Source of the DNA: Silene latifolia
Lineage: Eukaryota > Streptophyta > Magnoliopsida > Caryophyllales > Caryophyllaceae
Direction of reading: 5' to 3'
Length of the DNA: 64,000 nucleotides
Assembly (NCBI RefSeq): GCF_048544455.1
Contig: NC_133529.1
Coordinates: 53,873,401-53,937,400, forward strand
Shown here: positions 38,641-51,134 of the stretch, one piece after another
How the letters are laid out: each line of letters begins with the position of its first letter
Position numbering within the stretch: position 1 is the first letter of the stretch
Notes under the pieces: model-generated
Seen by the model: the letters and a program-made list of their open reading frames with translations, nothing else
What the model was told of the DNA's origin: nothing
The model's database searches: none
Translations under genes and position numbers: made by a program

Positions 38641-40603
38641 ATAGTACGATATTGTTGAGCGCTTAGTGAGAGATCTATGTGCCGAATATGGTGAAACTCT
38701 TACTGATGTTAAATCCATCTGTAACTGGAAATGAACATTCACCCGGTAATTGTTATTTTAACGCATCCTATTTACGTGGAGAAGGTTCATTTCCAGTTAG
38801 ATCACTAATCTACATTAAACATGTAGATCACTGATATAAAACTATTAGATAATTACAATAGAAATATAAAAATAAAATATTCATAAAAAAAACATTCATA
38901 CCGTCTTAACTTGGATCTAAAACTAGTATTATATCATAAAAGAGAAGAAATCAGATATGAAGTCAACACATGTCTTAACTTGGATCTAAGAAACCGGTTC
39001 ATGAAATTAAACGGTTTCTTAAGATAAGAAACTGATCTGAAAATTTATCTGGTTTCTTATTAGTGGTGTCTTTGATGTTTTTTGTAGTAGTGATTGTGAA
39101 TTACTTGTTAATTTGTTAAATGTAATTTATTTAATATATAATGATATTTAATTGGTTAAATATGCATTTATATTAATAATGACATGTTACATGTCACATG
39201 TCACAACATATTACATATGACAAATGACAAAGATAAAATGGATGTCCATTTTACTAGAGTGGACCGAATTTTTGGGATAGTTAGTGGGTGATTATTTTAT
39301 TTTAGGCTTAAAGGAATATCATGATGACTCTTATGCATGCTTATACCTAGACCTACTCTAATTCTTTCTTGTGAAGACAAAAAGGGCATTGAGAAGTAAA
39401 AATTGGTCTTCCCTATCCCTTCAAAACCGGTGCCCTATTAAGATGAGAAGAGTTGTTCTCATTTTTTATACTTACTCTTATTTTTCATATGTTTAATGAA
39501 AATCTCTCTTCCTCTCTCTAATACTTAACATAAATTGGTTATGCACAACATTTGTTCTAGATCTAATAAAATCTCAAAAATTACTATAGTAGTAATGAAA
39601 ATATCACATTAGATCTAATTTTTTAAGGTTCTAGTAAACATTATCTAGTTAATAATTTACTAGAGTTTTGGGATGAATCTTGGGTGCAACAAGAGAAGAC
39701 TTTCTAATTTGAAAGTTTGAGTTCATGGAGGATCATCCTAATGTTCTAAGCTCATTGTATGTAAGAAATATGATTTTCTCCCTATTTTGTTATGCATGTA
39801 ACTAGATCCATATGAGTATAAAAATGAATAATCTCATAAAATGTATTAGAAGAGTCTAATTAGGGTATATGAACCTAACACAGCTGACCTGGCTGACGCG
39901 AGTGGTGACGCCCTCCTTCTCCCTGGTGAGGAGTACGCTGAGTTTGTTCACCGGAGGCTAGCGTGCTGGCCGATCGTGGTAAGCATATCTACCGTTTACT
40001 TTTCTTTGATACATCTGATATATGATGAATGATTAACGAATAATGATACACTTGAGTTTTGTAGGAGATCGAGGTGGCGGGCGTCGAGCCCCCAGCTTTT
40101 GCAGAGACGTTGGAGTACATTGACTCAGCGGTCATGACGGTGATCTCAGAGATGCAGTCTTTCAGCGAGGCAGTGACTGGCGCTGGCTTGGATGAGTGGC
40201 AGCACGTTGTGAGGAGGGTAAGCCCCCAGTTTTGGCTATCTTTAGTATTTTATGCCTTATTACATAGGAATGCATTTGCTTGAACCTTCTCTGTATTTTA
40301 ATGAAGGTGGCACCATCCAGACATGTAGAGTTATGGAGGATGGCCAACCGGCTGCAAGATACAGCCATTGAGGCCCTTACAGATGGCTTGGGCGGCATGT
40401 ATGAACTTTTTGTACCCGTCTTTATTTTTATTACCTCCAATTTTGTGACGTGAAGTATCACCCCATTTTTCTGTGTAGAAGGAGCGTGACCTGGCGTAGT
40501 CCCAGGAAGAGACGGCCCGTTTGCTGAGAGAGCTCGAGGCCAGAGATGCTGAGATCGCTGCCCTTGAGGTGACAGTGGCTGAGCTAAGAGGTCGTCAGGA
40601 CTA

Positions 40604-41135
40604 GTTTGTGCTGACTTATGTTTGTACGTTTGTACCTTTTGGATGTCATTTTGGGCAGGAGCCCGTATTTTGATGTACATTTTTGCATTTTGGTTGTATA
40701 TATGACGGCCTGCGTGCCTTTGCTGCTGGGTGTTTGTTGTATCTGCATGTTAGTTTTGAAAACAGGGTTTGCCATGTGACGATTTGCGTCGTCATGCTGC
40801 CGAAATTCACGTAGGAAATCACAAGCAAAACATATAGCAAAAAGAATCAAGATGGCCTAAATTAGCGTGAAAAAAAAAGGTTCCCGAAAATGGACAAAAT
40901 GACGCAACCGGACGGTAGGGAGGGCTACCCCCTAAAAAAAAGAATTTAAAAGAAACGTCTAAGTGCGTCATAAACATTTTTGAAAAGAGGGAGTGAAATG
41001 ATTCCCCGAAAAAAAAAAAAATAAGAACGAGTAAGTGTGCGTATTTGGCGAAAATATCGATTTTTCCTCGAAAAGCGATCCTGTAAAAGATTAGGAAACA
41101 TAAATTTGGTAATTAATCGAAATTAACGAATTAAC
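40604..41135. other. Spacer between the PMD gene and the chromovirus
   Basis: No gene is seen. Several A runs occur (40925, 41010). TTAAC at 41131-41135 is the left target duplication of the element that follows. Confidence 0.6.
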
Positions 41136-42469
41136 TGTAACACCCCCGTACTCCAAGTGCCTTACCAGGACCACTCAGGTATGAAGACATTACCATCTCG
41201 GTTACCCGAGGCAATGATAATCAAACAACAATGAAGAAACAACGTTTATTATAAATGATTAACGAATAGTTACAATCCTCAAAACCAAACCAAAAGTACG
41301 ATACATGTTCTCAAACTGACTGTTCTAACTGAAATGTAAATAAACTAAAAGCTACAGCGGAAGACTCCTATCATCATGTCGTGGCATCCCAAATGCCTAT
41401 CCCAAGACTCATCTCAATACCGCTCAATATCTGCTCACCATCCCCGAATGGATCACCGCAGGTTTACAAAACAACACCGGGGTCAGTACTAATCACACAA
41501 TCAATATGTATAGCAATAATAAAATAAACAGACAGCTTAACTGTCACACACACGCACAACCAATTCCAATCATCTCGATCGATCGTCCCCTGGACCGACC
41601 CCGCCAAATGGGGGACCGCAGCCGTACCCACCAAATCCCCGCTCCACATAGTGAGCGATAAACCCTGTCCATTAATGTGCACATCCCTTCGGTGGCGGGT
41701 TCCACTGTATAGGCGAAACTAGGGCGTGAAGTCACTCCCGCAAGTGACCCCACTCAGCCGAGGCCACGCCTCGCGAACCATCAACAACGATCACAACCAC
41801 AATCACAATACAATTATTATAGCAAACAACCAAATACAATACATCAACCAATAACCCATTATGGGACTAATACTGAGTAGGAAATCCTACCTGGTATGCA
41901 CACAATCAGACGGTCTCTATTGCTGAGTCAAAAAGCCTCTTCTATGAACCCTCCTCCTATCATACAACACATAGAGACTACCACATCACATACTACACAT
42001 AAAACCCCCAATCTCTAAATTAGGGTTTAACCAAATCAAAGGAAATACAACAAAAAGGGTACACAGGTCTTACCCTCGACGCAAGGAACTCAACGGTACG
42101 AACAACGACAAGAACTGACCGTCTGAACTCCGGGAATTGCTAAGAATGCGATTAAGAAGATGAACTTGTTTGCTTTCTCTCTTAAACAGGAACTTAGGTT
42201 TTGTAAAAGTGATTTAGAATAATGACGACGAAGCTTAAATACCTTAATCGCATAATTAACAAAACCCGAGAAAACCTCAGTAAAAACCGGCTACTTGATC
42301 GAGTACCCAAGGTACTCGATCGAGTACCCCCTTACTCGATCGAGTGCCTGACTACTCGATCGAGTACCCAACAGGTCAGAAACTATTTTATTTCGCAACT
42401 TACCCTTACTCGACAGAGTAAGGCCTACTCGATAGAGTACCCCAAGACTTATAAATACGGAGTATTACA
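41136..42469 (-). mobile_element. 3' LTR of the outer chromovirus
   Basis: 1334 bp. It contains six CTCGATCGAG-type palindromes at 42296-42446 and the hairpin CTCGG-GTAA-CCGAG (minus strand, 41197-41210). Confidence 0.93.
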
Positions 42470-42485
42470 GTCTTCCCTCCTTAAA
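42470..42485 (-). promoter_or_regulatory. Polypurine tract of the outer chromovirus
   Basis: The minus strand reads AAGGAGGGAAGAC just before TGTAATACTCC. Confidence 0.8.
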
Positions 42486-42690
42486 ATGAATTTCGTCCCC
42501 GAAGTTAAAACCACTACTAAACAAAGGTACTCCCACAACATTCCCGACTCGAAAGCCAAACAAAATTCAACATAAAACATGATACTAACCCAACTCATCC
42601 CGACAAACATACCGACACAACATATAAAAGGGGTATAAAACTCTTAAAAACTGTCCGCGATCATCTCCTACCCCCCTAAAAGAAACAAGG

Positions 42691-45600
42691 TTACGTCCCC
42701 GTAACCATACATACCTGATCAAAAAGGAAAGGGTAACGCTCTTTCATAGCTTCCTCTGGCTCCCATGTAGCTTCCTCGGTCTCGTGGTTAGACCAAAGGA
42801 TCTTAAGCAAAACTGTCTCACCACTCCTAGTCTTTCTAACCTTTCGGTCTAGAATCGCCGGCACCTCAAGGTATGATAAAGACTCATCTAGCTCTAAGCT
42901 CTCTGCCTCTAACACATGTGACGGGTCACTCACATACTTCCGCATGTTGCGATACATGAAACACATTATGCACTCTCTCTAATGCAGCTGGTAAAGCCAG
43001 ACGATAAGCAACTTCCCCAACTCGCTCTAAGATCTCGTAAGGCCCTATAAACTTCTGACTTAGCTTGCCTTTCTTCCCAAATCTCATAACCCCACGCATA
43101 GGAGACACTTTCAAAAGAACCTTGTCCCCAACTTGAAACTCTATGTCCCGACGATGTAGATCTGCATAACTCTTTTGTCGATCTTGAGCTGCTCTCATCC
43201 GTTCCCGATCATCTTAACTGTTCCACCATCTCATGCACCATCTCTCGGTCCTAAAACCATTTGCCTCAAGACTATCGTCCCAAAGATTGGACTCCTACAT
43301 CTCCTCCCATACAAAGCCTCAAACGGTGCCATACCAATATCTGGTGTGATAGCCGTTATTGTAAGAAAATTCTATCAAGTCCAACCTCGGCTCCCGGCTA
43401 CCACCAAAATCCATCACACAAGCTCGCAACATATCCTCAAGAGTCTTGATTGTTCTCTCGATCCGCCGTCCGTCGCGGGATGAAATCTGTCCTCATCTTC
43501 AAAGTTGTTCCCAACGATTCCTGCAACTCCTTCCAAAACCTCGATATAAACCTCGCATCTCTGTCAGACACTATGTCCTTAGGGACTCCATGTAACTTAA
43601 GCACGTTCTTTCGATAGGCCATAGCCAATTGTGCCTTAGTCCATGTATCTTTCATTGGAACAAAGTGAGCTGACTTGGTCAGACGATCCACTATCACCCA
43701 AATCATGTTGTTACCTTGTTGACTCTTCGGCAAACCCACAATGAAATCCATGGAAATGGATTCCCACTTCCACTCAGGCACCTCTAAAGACTGAATCTTA
43801 CCTTGTGGTCGTCGCTGTTCCCCTTTAACTCTCTGGCATGTCAAACAACGGACACAAACTCATTTGTCTCTTTCTTCATCCAGGCCACCAAAACGTTTTC
43901 TTCAAATCCTTGTATAACTTGTCTCCACCTGGATGCACTGAATATGGTGTGCAATGTGCCTCTGTCATGATAGTCTTTTTCAACTCCTCGTCATTAGGAA
44001 CACACCACCTACCATCAAACCTCAAACTACCATCTCTATGAATAGAAAACCGGACACTTTGTCCCTTTCTCTACTCGACTCTCCACTCCACTATCTTAGG
44101 ATCCAAAGCCACGCTTACCTCGAATATCATCATAAAACTCAAGATGTCTTGTCATATCACCCATGGCATCTCCTTTCGCATCATATGTATCCCAAAACTC
44201 GCTACCTCATCCTCACCTCATCAAGGATAGAGGCGTACAGAGAATGTACACTCTTCCTACTCAAAGCATCGCAACAACATTGGCCTTCCCTTCATGGTAG
44301 ATGATCTCCATGTCATAATCGCCAATCAGCTCCATCCACCTCCTCTGTCTCATGTTCAACTCCTTCTGCGTGAAGATGTACTTGAGACTCTTGTGATCAG
44401 AAAATACCTTAAAGATTGCTCCATAAAGGTAATGTCTCCAAATCTTGAGAGCAAACACCACTGCACCCAACTCCAGATCATGAGTAGGGTAGTTCTCCTC
44501 ATAAGGCTTCAATTGCCTAGAAGCATAGGCAATCACTTTACCATTCTCCATCAACACACATCCCAACCCATTCTTCGAGGCATCAGTATAAACCTCAAAG
44601 TTCTCGGTCCCTTCAGTAATGCTAAGACAGAGCCGTGGTCAAACGCTCCTTTAATGTTTGGAACGCCGTCTCACAACTCTCATCCCAACGAAACCTGTTC
44701 TCTTTCCTCATCAACGCTGTCATAGGTCTAGCTATCTTGGAGAAATCTTTCACGAACCGTCTCGTAGTATCCGGCTAAACCCAAGAAACTTCTAACCTCA
44801 ACAACATTCTTTGGTGCTTCCCACTTTGTCACTGCCTCAATCTTCGCCGGATCCACTGCTACCCCATCTTTAGAGATTACATGCCCCAGAAAAGCAACTT
44901 TCTCTAACCAGAACTCACACTTGGACGACTTAGCAAACAACTCATGATCTCTCAAAGTCCGCAACACGATCCTCGGATGCTCCTCATGCTCCTCCTTAGT
45001 CTTAGAGTAGACTAAGATGTCATCGATAAATACCACTACAAACTGGTCCAAAACTGCCTCAAGATTCTGTTCATTAAATCCATAAACACCGCCGGTGCAT
45101 TAGACAACCCAAACGGCATCACCACATACTCATAATGGCCATACCTCGACGTGAAAGCTGTCTTTGGTATGTCCACCTCCCTAATCTTCACCTGATGGTA
45201 CCCCGACCTCAAATCAATCTTAGAAAAGACTGTTGCACCACTCAACTGATCAAACAGGTCATCTATCCTTGGCAAAGGATACTTGTTCTTTATCGTCACA
45301 CGGTTCAGCTCCCTGTAATCTATGCATAGCCTCAAACTCCCATCTTTCTTCTTCACGAAAAGAACCGGTGCTCCCCACGGCGATACACTTGGTCTAATGT
45401 ATCCCTTCTCTATCGATCATCCAAGCGCTTCCTAAGCTCCTCCATCTCCTTAGGACCCATACGGTACGGTGCCTTAGAGATTGGCCCCGTCCCTGGCTTC
45501 AACTCAACGGTGAAATCTATCTCCCTCTTCGGTGGCAACCCCGGAATCTCCTCTGGAAAAACATCTGCAAACTCCCCCACCACTGGTATCTCATCAACTG

Positions 45601-46438
45601 TCGGACTCTCTATCCGGTCATCTCTCACATGGCACAAGATCAAAGGACATCCCTTCCTCAGATAAGACTTCAAGGTGACAGCTGCAATCAACTTAACTTT
45701 GGGTTTGACTAGAAACCCACGATAAGACACACTAACACCCTTAGGACCTCTTAAAGACACTTTCTTTTGATGACAGTCTATCTTAGCTTTATACTTTCCT
45801 AACCAATCCATCCCGACTATCATCTCAAAACCGTTAAAAGGAAACTCTAGCAAGTCTACAGGGAAATCAACTTGCCCAACTATCAAAGATACATCTCTGA
45901 ACAATCTCCCACACGATACAGACTCACCCGAAGGTATGAAAACTTGCTCACTAACAGACTCATATACTCTCAAACCCAACTGTTTAACATGACTCGAAGA
46001 CACAAACGACTGAGAAGCCCCCGAATCAAACAAAACAAAGGTAGGAATACCATTAACAAGGAATGTACCGGTGATAACGTGCGCATCTTCCTCAGCCGCT
46101 TTCTTCTCCATCATGAATAACTTGCCACTGGTCTTCTGCCCACCTCCCTGGACAGTACTGGCTGAGGTGGTCGGCTTAGCACCCGACCCTTGATTGTTGT
46201 TGTTGTTCGCTGGTGGTTTCTGATAAGAATTACCGCCGTTGCGGTTGCCTCCACTCTGGTAACTCTGACTTCCCCGGTTTGGCCATGATCCAGCCGGTCT
46301 GTTGCTCGCGAAGCTCTGCGCAGGTCTCTGGAAAGATCCCGGTGCACTTGTGCACTCATGTCTCTTGTGGCCTACACCACCACAGCTATAGCAGGTCACT
46401 CCCCAACTATTACTCACACTTCCACGGCCACGTCCCAA
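42691..46438 (-). pseudogene. Chromovirus gag end and pol (protease, RT, RNase H, integrase, chromodomain), broken
   Basis: From high to low coordinates: a CCHC zinc knuckle CYSCGGVGHKRHEC (about 46390); protease LFDSGASQSFVS (about 46020), intact; reverse transcriptase 45356-44728 with LCIDYRELN and the catalytic [10 protein letters not shown] (about 45020); RNase H 44566-44261 with [12 protein letters not shown]; integrase core 43844-43437 with SMDFIVGLP and SDRDARFIS, but with the DGQTERT block spoiled near 43470; then HNVFHVSQ and a chromodomain, 42966-42691, with VLLKILWSNHETEEATWEPE. Breaks lie at about 45410, 45040, 44260 and 43440. The integrase zinc region (43845-44260) is scrambled. 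RT, protease and chromodomain are well preserved, so decay is recent. The chromodomain would steer integration to heterochromatin. Confidence 0.93.
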
Positions 46439-47173
46439 GAAAGCCCAAGATCGAACCGGACCGGAAGAAAATCCCTTAGGCGATTGTGGTTGCCTTTCTT
46501 GTGATTCGATTGGCCACCACCCTCGCTCTCGAACTTCCTCTTCTCACCACCTAACCTCTCCGAGCCATCTCCACCAACCTCTCGGCTCTCCCGGCCCTCT
46601 CATAAGCTTCCTTAACATCGTAAGGACTCCCACGGAGTAACTTATCCATAATCTTGGGGTCAACCCCCTCTCAAACCTCAACTCCAGGTTCTCCTCACTC
46701 AAACCCATATCTCAAAGCATACCTAGACTTCTCATTGAATTGCTCGTAGTACTCGGCCCGAGACATCTCGGCGGTCATCTTAAAACTGTCAAACTCTTCT
46801 CTCAACTTACTCCTCACATGCTCCGGTACAAACTCCTTCCTCACATGACCCCTACGAAACTCCTCCCAAGGTATAGCAGGTAAGCCTTGGTTTGTATATA
46901 TTTCCTTAGCACTCACCTTCACTGAATCCCACCACTTGCCAGCTGCCTCCCTCAGATAGAACGCAGCCTGTTCCACTCTCATCTCATCAGGACAGTGAAC
47001 CAAAGCTAATATGTTCTCCATCTCTCTCAGCCAACTATCAAGAATGTTAGGCTCCCCAACTCCCTTGTACTCTTTCGGGTTAAACCTCGCTATATAGAGG
47101 CTGATTTTTGAGTGATCAACCTCCTTCTCCTTATCCTTATTCTTATCCTCATTCACTTTCTTTAGGGTCTCAG
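46439..47173 (-). pseudogene. Outer chromovirus gag, main part
   Basis: The frame 47156-46695 has YIARFNPKEYKGVGEPN, SWLREMENILALVHCPDEMRVEQAAFYLR and KWWDSV, the retrotransposon gag core. It is cut from its N-terminus by the insertion at 47174 and breaks again near 46690. The N-terminal piece is at 55571-55665. Confidence 0.88.
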
Positions 47174-48529
47174 TGTAACACTACGGATTTTCCTTGGTGA
47201 CTACTCGACCGAGTAGAGCCTACTCGGCCGAGTAATGCTCTGGTTGTGTGTTATTTTGGTTCTGCCGAGGAATACTCGGCCGAGTATAGTGAATACTCGA
47301 CCGAGTATTGGACACTCGGCCAAGTATGCACTTACTCGACCGAGTGTCCGGTTTGGCGGAGTGTTATTTCGACAGTTTGATTAGGGAATGTTTAGGGTAT
47401 TTTATACAACTGCGTCAGTTTCTAATATCATTTCAAAAGCTTTATCATTTCTACGTTACCCTAATCACACCCAAATCATTCCCTAATCCTTCTCTTAAGA
47501 ATTTCGTAGCGTCATTGTGTGGATAATCGTCGTGGTTCTTGCGTATAAGTTCTCGTTGCACTGTTGGTAAGTTCTATCTTCGTGATTATTTGTACTTTTG
47601 TGAGTTACTGTACATTTATATGAGAAGAAGATTTTGGGAATTGTACAAAGTGTAATCGTGTTGCATGATCGTTGTATAGGAGAAGACTTCGTAGAGGAGC
47701 CTTTTTTATTGTTCGTGTTGCATCTTTTGTTGATTGTTAAGGTAGGGTTTCCTACTCGTTCTTGTGCTTTACATGACATGTGTTGTAATTATCGTTGTCT
47801 GTTGATCATCGTAGTATGGAGGTCTTTGTGACAGTGTTGGTGTGAGGGGATTGAGATGACTGTGATGTCATGTGATTGTGATTGTGGTGGAGTCACTTGC
47901 GGGAGTGGCTTCACACCCTAGTTCGCCCTCCGTGGAACCCGCCACGGGAGGGGATGTGCACATTAAGGGACAGGGATCGTTGTCGCTCGTTGAGGAGCTG
48001 GACTAGGTGGGATCGGTGCGGTCACCCATCGGCGGCGAGGATTACCATTGCGATGGGTAATCTGGCAGGGCTACACACTTTGATGTGTAGTCGGTTACTA
48101 TGTGAGCTTGGATGTTTGGGAATTGGTGATGATCAGACGATTATTGCATTTGTTTGTCTTATTTGTTGAGTAATACTGACCTCGTTGTTATTTGTGGAAT
48201 CTGCGGTGATCCATTCGGGGATGGTGAGCAGGCTTGACAGGTATTGCTAGTGAGAGCTTGGGGATTATCTTGGGAGATTTGTCACCACGAGTCATAGCAT
48301 CACCGTCTAAGTCTTAGTGGATTTTCCTTTAATGTTAAGACTTTAAAGTTGTATTTTGTTGAACAGTAATTGGTTTTGGATATTGTAAACTTTACATTTC
48401 ACAGTACTTTTATAATAGTGCTCAATTACGACGCTTTTGGTATGTACTAACCTCGGGCAACCGAGATGGTAACACACTTTCATGGTAGGGTGGTCCTGGT
48501 AAGGCACCTTGGTATGAGGGGGTGTTACA
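47174..48529 (+). mobile_element. 5' LTR of the nested chromovirus
   Basis: 1356 bp. It has six CTCGACCGAG/CTCGGCCGAG words at 47205-47350, a GTAGG-N4-CCTAC hairpin at 47742-47755 and CTCGG-GCAA-CCGAG at 48452-48465. Short frames such as 47882-48169 are shared with the other LTR and are not genes. Confidence 0.93.
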
Positions 48530-48532
48530 AAG

Positions 48533-48548
48533 TGGTATCAGAGCCGAA
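48533..48548 (+). promoter_or_regulatory. Primer binding site, initiator-Met tRNA type
   Basis: TGGTATCAGAGCCGAA starts three bases after the LTR end. The outer element has TGGTATCAGAG in the same place (minus strand, 56471-56481). Confidence 0.9.
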
Positions 48549-49390
48549 GATTCCGGCACCTAAACAAATGAATTTAATGAACCTAGGGAGTCTAAATAAA
48601 ATGAACCCGGGGAGAGTTGTTTGGAGCTACCGCAAAGACTCGGGAGACGTCCCGGAGTCGCACATTGGCCCTTACTGACTCGAGCCGGTAACATGGGGGA
48701 GTGTGATGAGAACTAGGCTTTGTATGTGCACGTATGTGAAGATGCATGTTGGTAAAAGTCGATAGTTGCAAATATGTGTGTTGAAGTTCTTAATTGTTGT
48801 GATGGGAGGAGTGGTAGATGAAACGGGTTGTGATTTCAATGTTGGATTTAGCATTTGTGCAAATTGGATGCTGATATGGTTACAATATGGTATTAAAGTT
48901 TTAATATTTGCATTGCATGCTGACGTGATTATAACCTGGTTTTAAGTCCTTACGTATTTGCTGCGGGAATAGTGAGCATGATAGGGGAATCATAATCTGT
49001 AAACCTGTTTATAGCGTAACTCGGCCGAGCAGGGCAGGTACTCGACCGAGTATGGAGTACTCGGCCGAGTAGCCAAGAACTCGACCGAGTGAGTGTTGTT
49101 TGATGGAAAGTAGCAGTCGCTACTGTTTGTGATAACTCGACCGAGTATGAATGTATACTCGACCGAGTAGTGTTCACTCGGCCGAGTGTTGTTACACTCG
49201 ACCGAGTGTTGTTTTTGTGTTTTGACGTTTGCCTCTGGAGTCGATACTCGACCGAGTATCTGGGAGGATACTCGACCGAGTTAGCTTTACTCGACCGAGT
49301 ATGATGTATACTCGGCCGGGTGTTCTTATGGCGGAAGAGTATTAAATTTTGAGCATGTGTTTACGTCTCTTTCATTCTTATCAGCTCAAA
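48549..49390 (+). repeat. Leader of the nested chromovirus with twelve CTCGNNCGAG palindromes
   Basis: 48549-49015 shows no gene. From 49018 to 49325 twelve words of the form CTCGACCGAG or CTCGGCCGAG (the last changed to CGGG) are spaced 15-40 bp apart, ending about 65 bp before the gag ATG. Confidence 0.92.
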
Positions 49391-50098
49391 ATGCCGCCCA
49401 AAAGAACTCCCGCGCAGATCCAAGCTTCAGAGATGACTCTTGATGAGGTTGCTCGCATGATTGAGCAACAAGAGGCTCTCCTTGAAGCTCTCAAAAATGT
49501 GGGAAAAGGGAACGAGAAGACGATGGATGCAACCCAGCTTAGCATCAACATTGCTCGTTTCCATCCTCCCACATATGACGGGGTAGGTGAACCAAAGCTG
49601 CTCGAGAAGTGGCACCGTGAGATTGAAGCTCTCATGGAAATGGTTAAGTGCCCCGAGGACATGATTGTTGAGCAGGTAGTGTACTACCTAAGAGGAGAAG
49701 CGGCGGTTTGGTGGCGAGAATGTCAAGGATGATGCCGAGCTTACTACCAGGCGGAAGGGGCTATTACGTGGTGGGTTGAAGAGTGCTATGAGAGAGCGAT
49801 TTGTCCGGAGCATATCCGACACAAGATGAGATCCGACTTTGATTCTTTCACCATGACCGAGGAGATGACAGTCATCGATTACTATCATCGATTTTTGGAG
49901 CTATCTCGTTATGTGGAGGATATGCAGCTCGGGCAAAGAGGTTTGGCTCTCCGTTTTGAGAGGGGTTTGTCAGCTAAGATCGTGAGTCGTATGCTTCATT
50001 TGGGGTTGCAACCGACCTCAAAGAAGTGTATCCGAGAGCGGGTCAAGCGAGAGAATGGTGGATCTCTCAAAGGAGATCGAGGAGAGGATCACTTCTGA
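49391..50098 (+). pseudogene. Nested chromovirus gag, frameshifted
   Basis: It starts MPPKRTPAQIQASEMTLDEV, parallel to the start of gag in the outer element (MPPKKTALYARAELMTMDDI). The gag core INIARFHPPTYDGVGEPKL ... VVYYLRGEAAVWW ends at a stop at 49732 after a frameshift. A second piece (about 49788-50098) has DFDSFTMTEEMTVIDYYHRF and LALRFERGL. It is the particle-forming protein of an intact copy. Confidence 0.9.
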
Positions 50099-50199
50099 CG
50101 AGAAAAGAGGAAGGCCGATAGTGGAAACAACAATCACCAACCAACAAGAAAGGGAATTTCAACCATGCTAAGGCTTTTTCTAGTGGAGTGGTTTCTCGG

Positions 50200-51097
50200 A
50201 GGTTCTCGTGGCGGGGAAAGAATGGAGGTCGGGCGTAAGTGACAACACCAACCTTACGTGCTTCAATTTGTGGTGGGATAGGCCACAAAGGCGGGAATGC
50301 ACGAGCTACAAGCCCGCAATGGTTCAGAGCTCGATCGGGAAATTTTTCTCGGGGGCCGACTCGAGTTTTGCTAGCAACCGACCGGGAGGTTCATGGGGCA
50401 ACAGAGGTGGACGGGGGTAACCAGAGCGGTTACAACCGCGGTGGTGATGGATCTTATCGGCGCCGAATAACAACGGCGTCACCCAGGATTCGGCGGCTAA
50501 GCCAAGTACCTCCAATGCGTCGATTCGGGGTGGAGGGGAAAAAAACAATGTGGAAAACTCTTCATGATGGACAAGCGGGAAGCACAAGATGATGCTCATG
50601 TAGTTCCGGTACCTTTCTTGTTAATAATGTACCGTCCTTTGTTTTGTTTGATTGGGGCTACACATTCTTTTGTGTCTAAAAGTCATCTTTGTGTCTATAG
50701 GTTTGGGAAAGTTTGAGGTTGTAAAAGATGATGTGTTCATACCTTCTGGGAGTCGTGTCGTGTCTCAAGTTATATAAGGGTATATCTATGGTGATTGGAG
50801 GGGTAGATTTACCAAGAGAGACTGTTAGAGTTTCCAAAGGATGGGTTTGAGGTGATTGTCGGGATGGATTGGCTAGGTAAGTATGATGCCAGGATAGATT
50901 GTAGACAAAAGAGAGTGTCTTTAAAGGGTCCCAAGGGTGTTAGGGTGTCCTATAGAGGGTTTGTGGTAAAGCCTAAGTGTAGGTTTATAGCAGTTATGAC
51001 CTTAAAGTCATGTTTAAGGAAGAAGTGTCCCTTAATTCTTTGTCATGTGAGAGATCACCGAGTAGAGCCGCCGACGCCTTCCGAGATTTCGTGGTGA
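50200..51097 (+). pseudogene. Nested chromovirus zinc knuckle and protease, heavily degraded
   Basis: A decayed zinc knuckle is seen at about 50258-50310 (CFNLWWDRPQRREC in one frame, GGIGHKGG in another). In the protease the expected DSGA is changed: the translation around 50640-50660 reads LFDWG, so the catalytic serine/alanine context is lost. 50852-51097 keeps MIVGMDWLGKYDARIDC and LILCHVRDH. Many frameshifts are present. Confidence 0.85.
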
Positions 51098-51134
51098 AAG
51101 AATTGAAGATGTCTTTCCCGAGGAGATACCGAGT

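Larger units (their letters stand above)
35061..39092. mobile_element. Non-autonomous CACTA element
   Basis: The ends are CACTACTACAAAA (35061) and its inverse TTTTTTGTAGTAGTG (39092), flanked by the 3-bp duplication ATT. Subterminal repeats are AAACCGGTT/AAACCGG (35090-35360 and 38985-39060), unlike the AACGGTT of the element at 1-12262, so it belongs to another family. No transposase is present in 4 kb. Most of the interior (35400-37100, 37300-37900) is AT-rich with no gene I can support. It also holds a MITE and a Helitron-related piece. Confidence 0.9.
34601..39880 (+). mobile_element. Copia-like solo LTR interrupted by a CACTA derivative
   Basis: It begins TGTTGGAGTATGTGTCC (34601) and ends CCTAACA (39880), with the 5-bp duplication CAGCT at 34596-34600 and 39881-39885. 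Without the CACTA derivative it is about 1.24 kb. The TGTTGGAG start recalls Ty1/copia LTRs of the SIRE/Maximus type. It sits inside a PMD exon: the PMD frame continues exactly across it once one CAGCT copy is discounted. Confidence 0.85.
29414..40603 (+). pseudogene. Plant mobile domain (PMD) protein, antisense ORF of an Ogre/Tat-like element
   Basis: A multi-exon reading frame starts with MSGRGPIDTDFDP (29414). Exons are at about 29414-29625, 32253-32327, 33370-34063, 34139-34300, 34382-34600 continued at 39886-39978, 40064-40218, 40307-40400 and 40480-40603, with GT-AG borders. The PMD (aminotransferase-like) signature is clear: FWDTASTFHMPFVEIGVTLEDYGIISGLP at 33520-33604 (the H-P-E-TL-D-GLP series), then RARLWLWLWWFLSSIYF and AWVYSYFPGF. 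The end is a coiled coil rich in Leu/Glu. TGA at 33501-33503, TAG at 33680-33682, TAG at 40498-40500 and three insertions inactivate it. It runs opposite to the LTRs, as known for extra antisense ORFs of Tat-lineage elements. PMD proteins such as MAIN act in the nucleus in transposon silencing; no function is inferred here. Confidence 0.82.

Noticed and set aside
47882..48169. Frame WWSHLREWLHTLVRPPWNPP, also at 54921
   Set aside because: It lies in the LTR of the nested element and is duplicated only because the LTR is; related text is in the outer LTR on the other strand.
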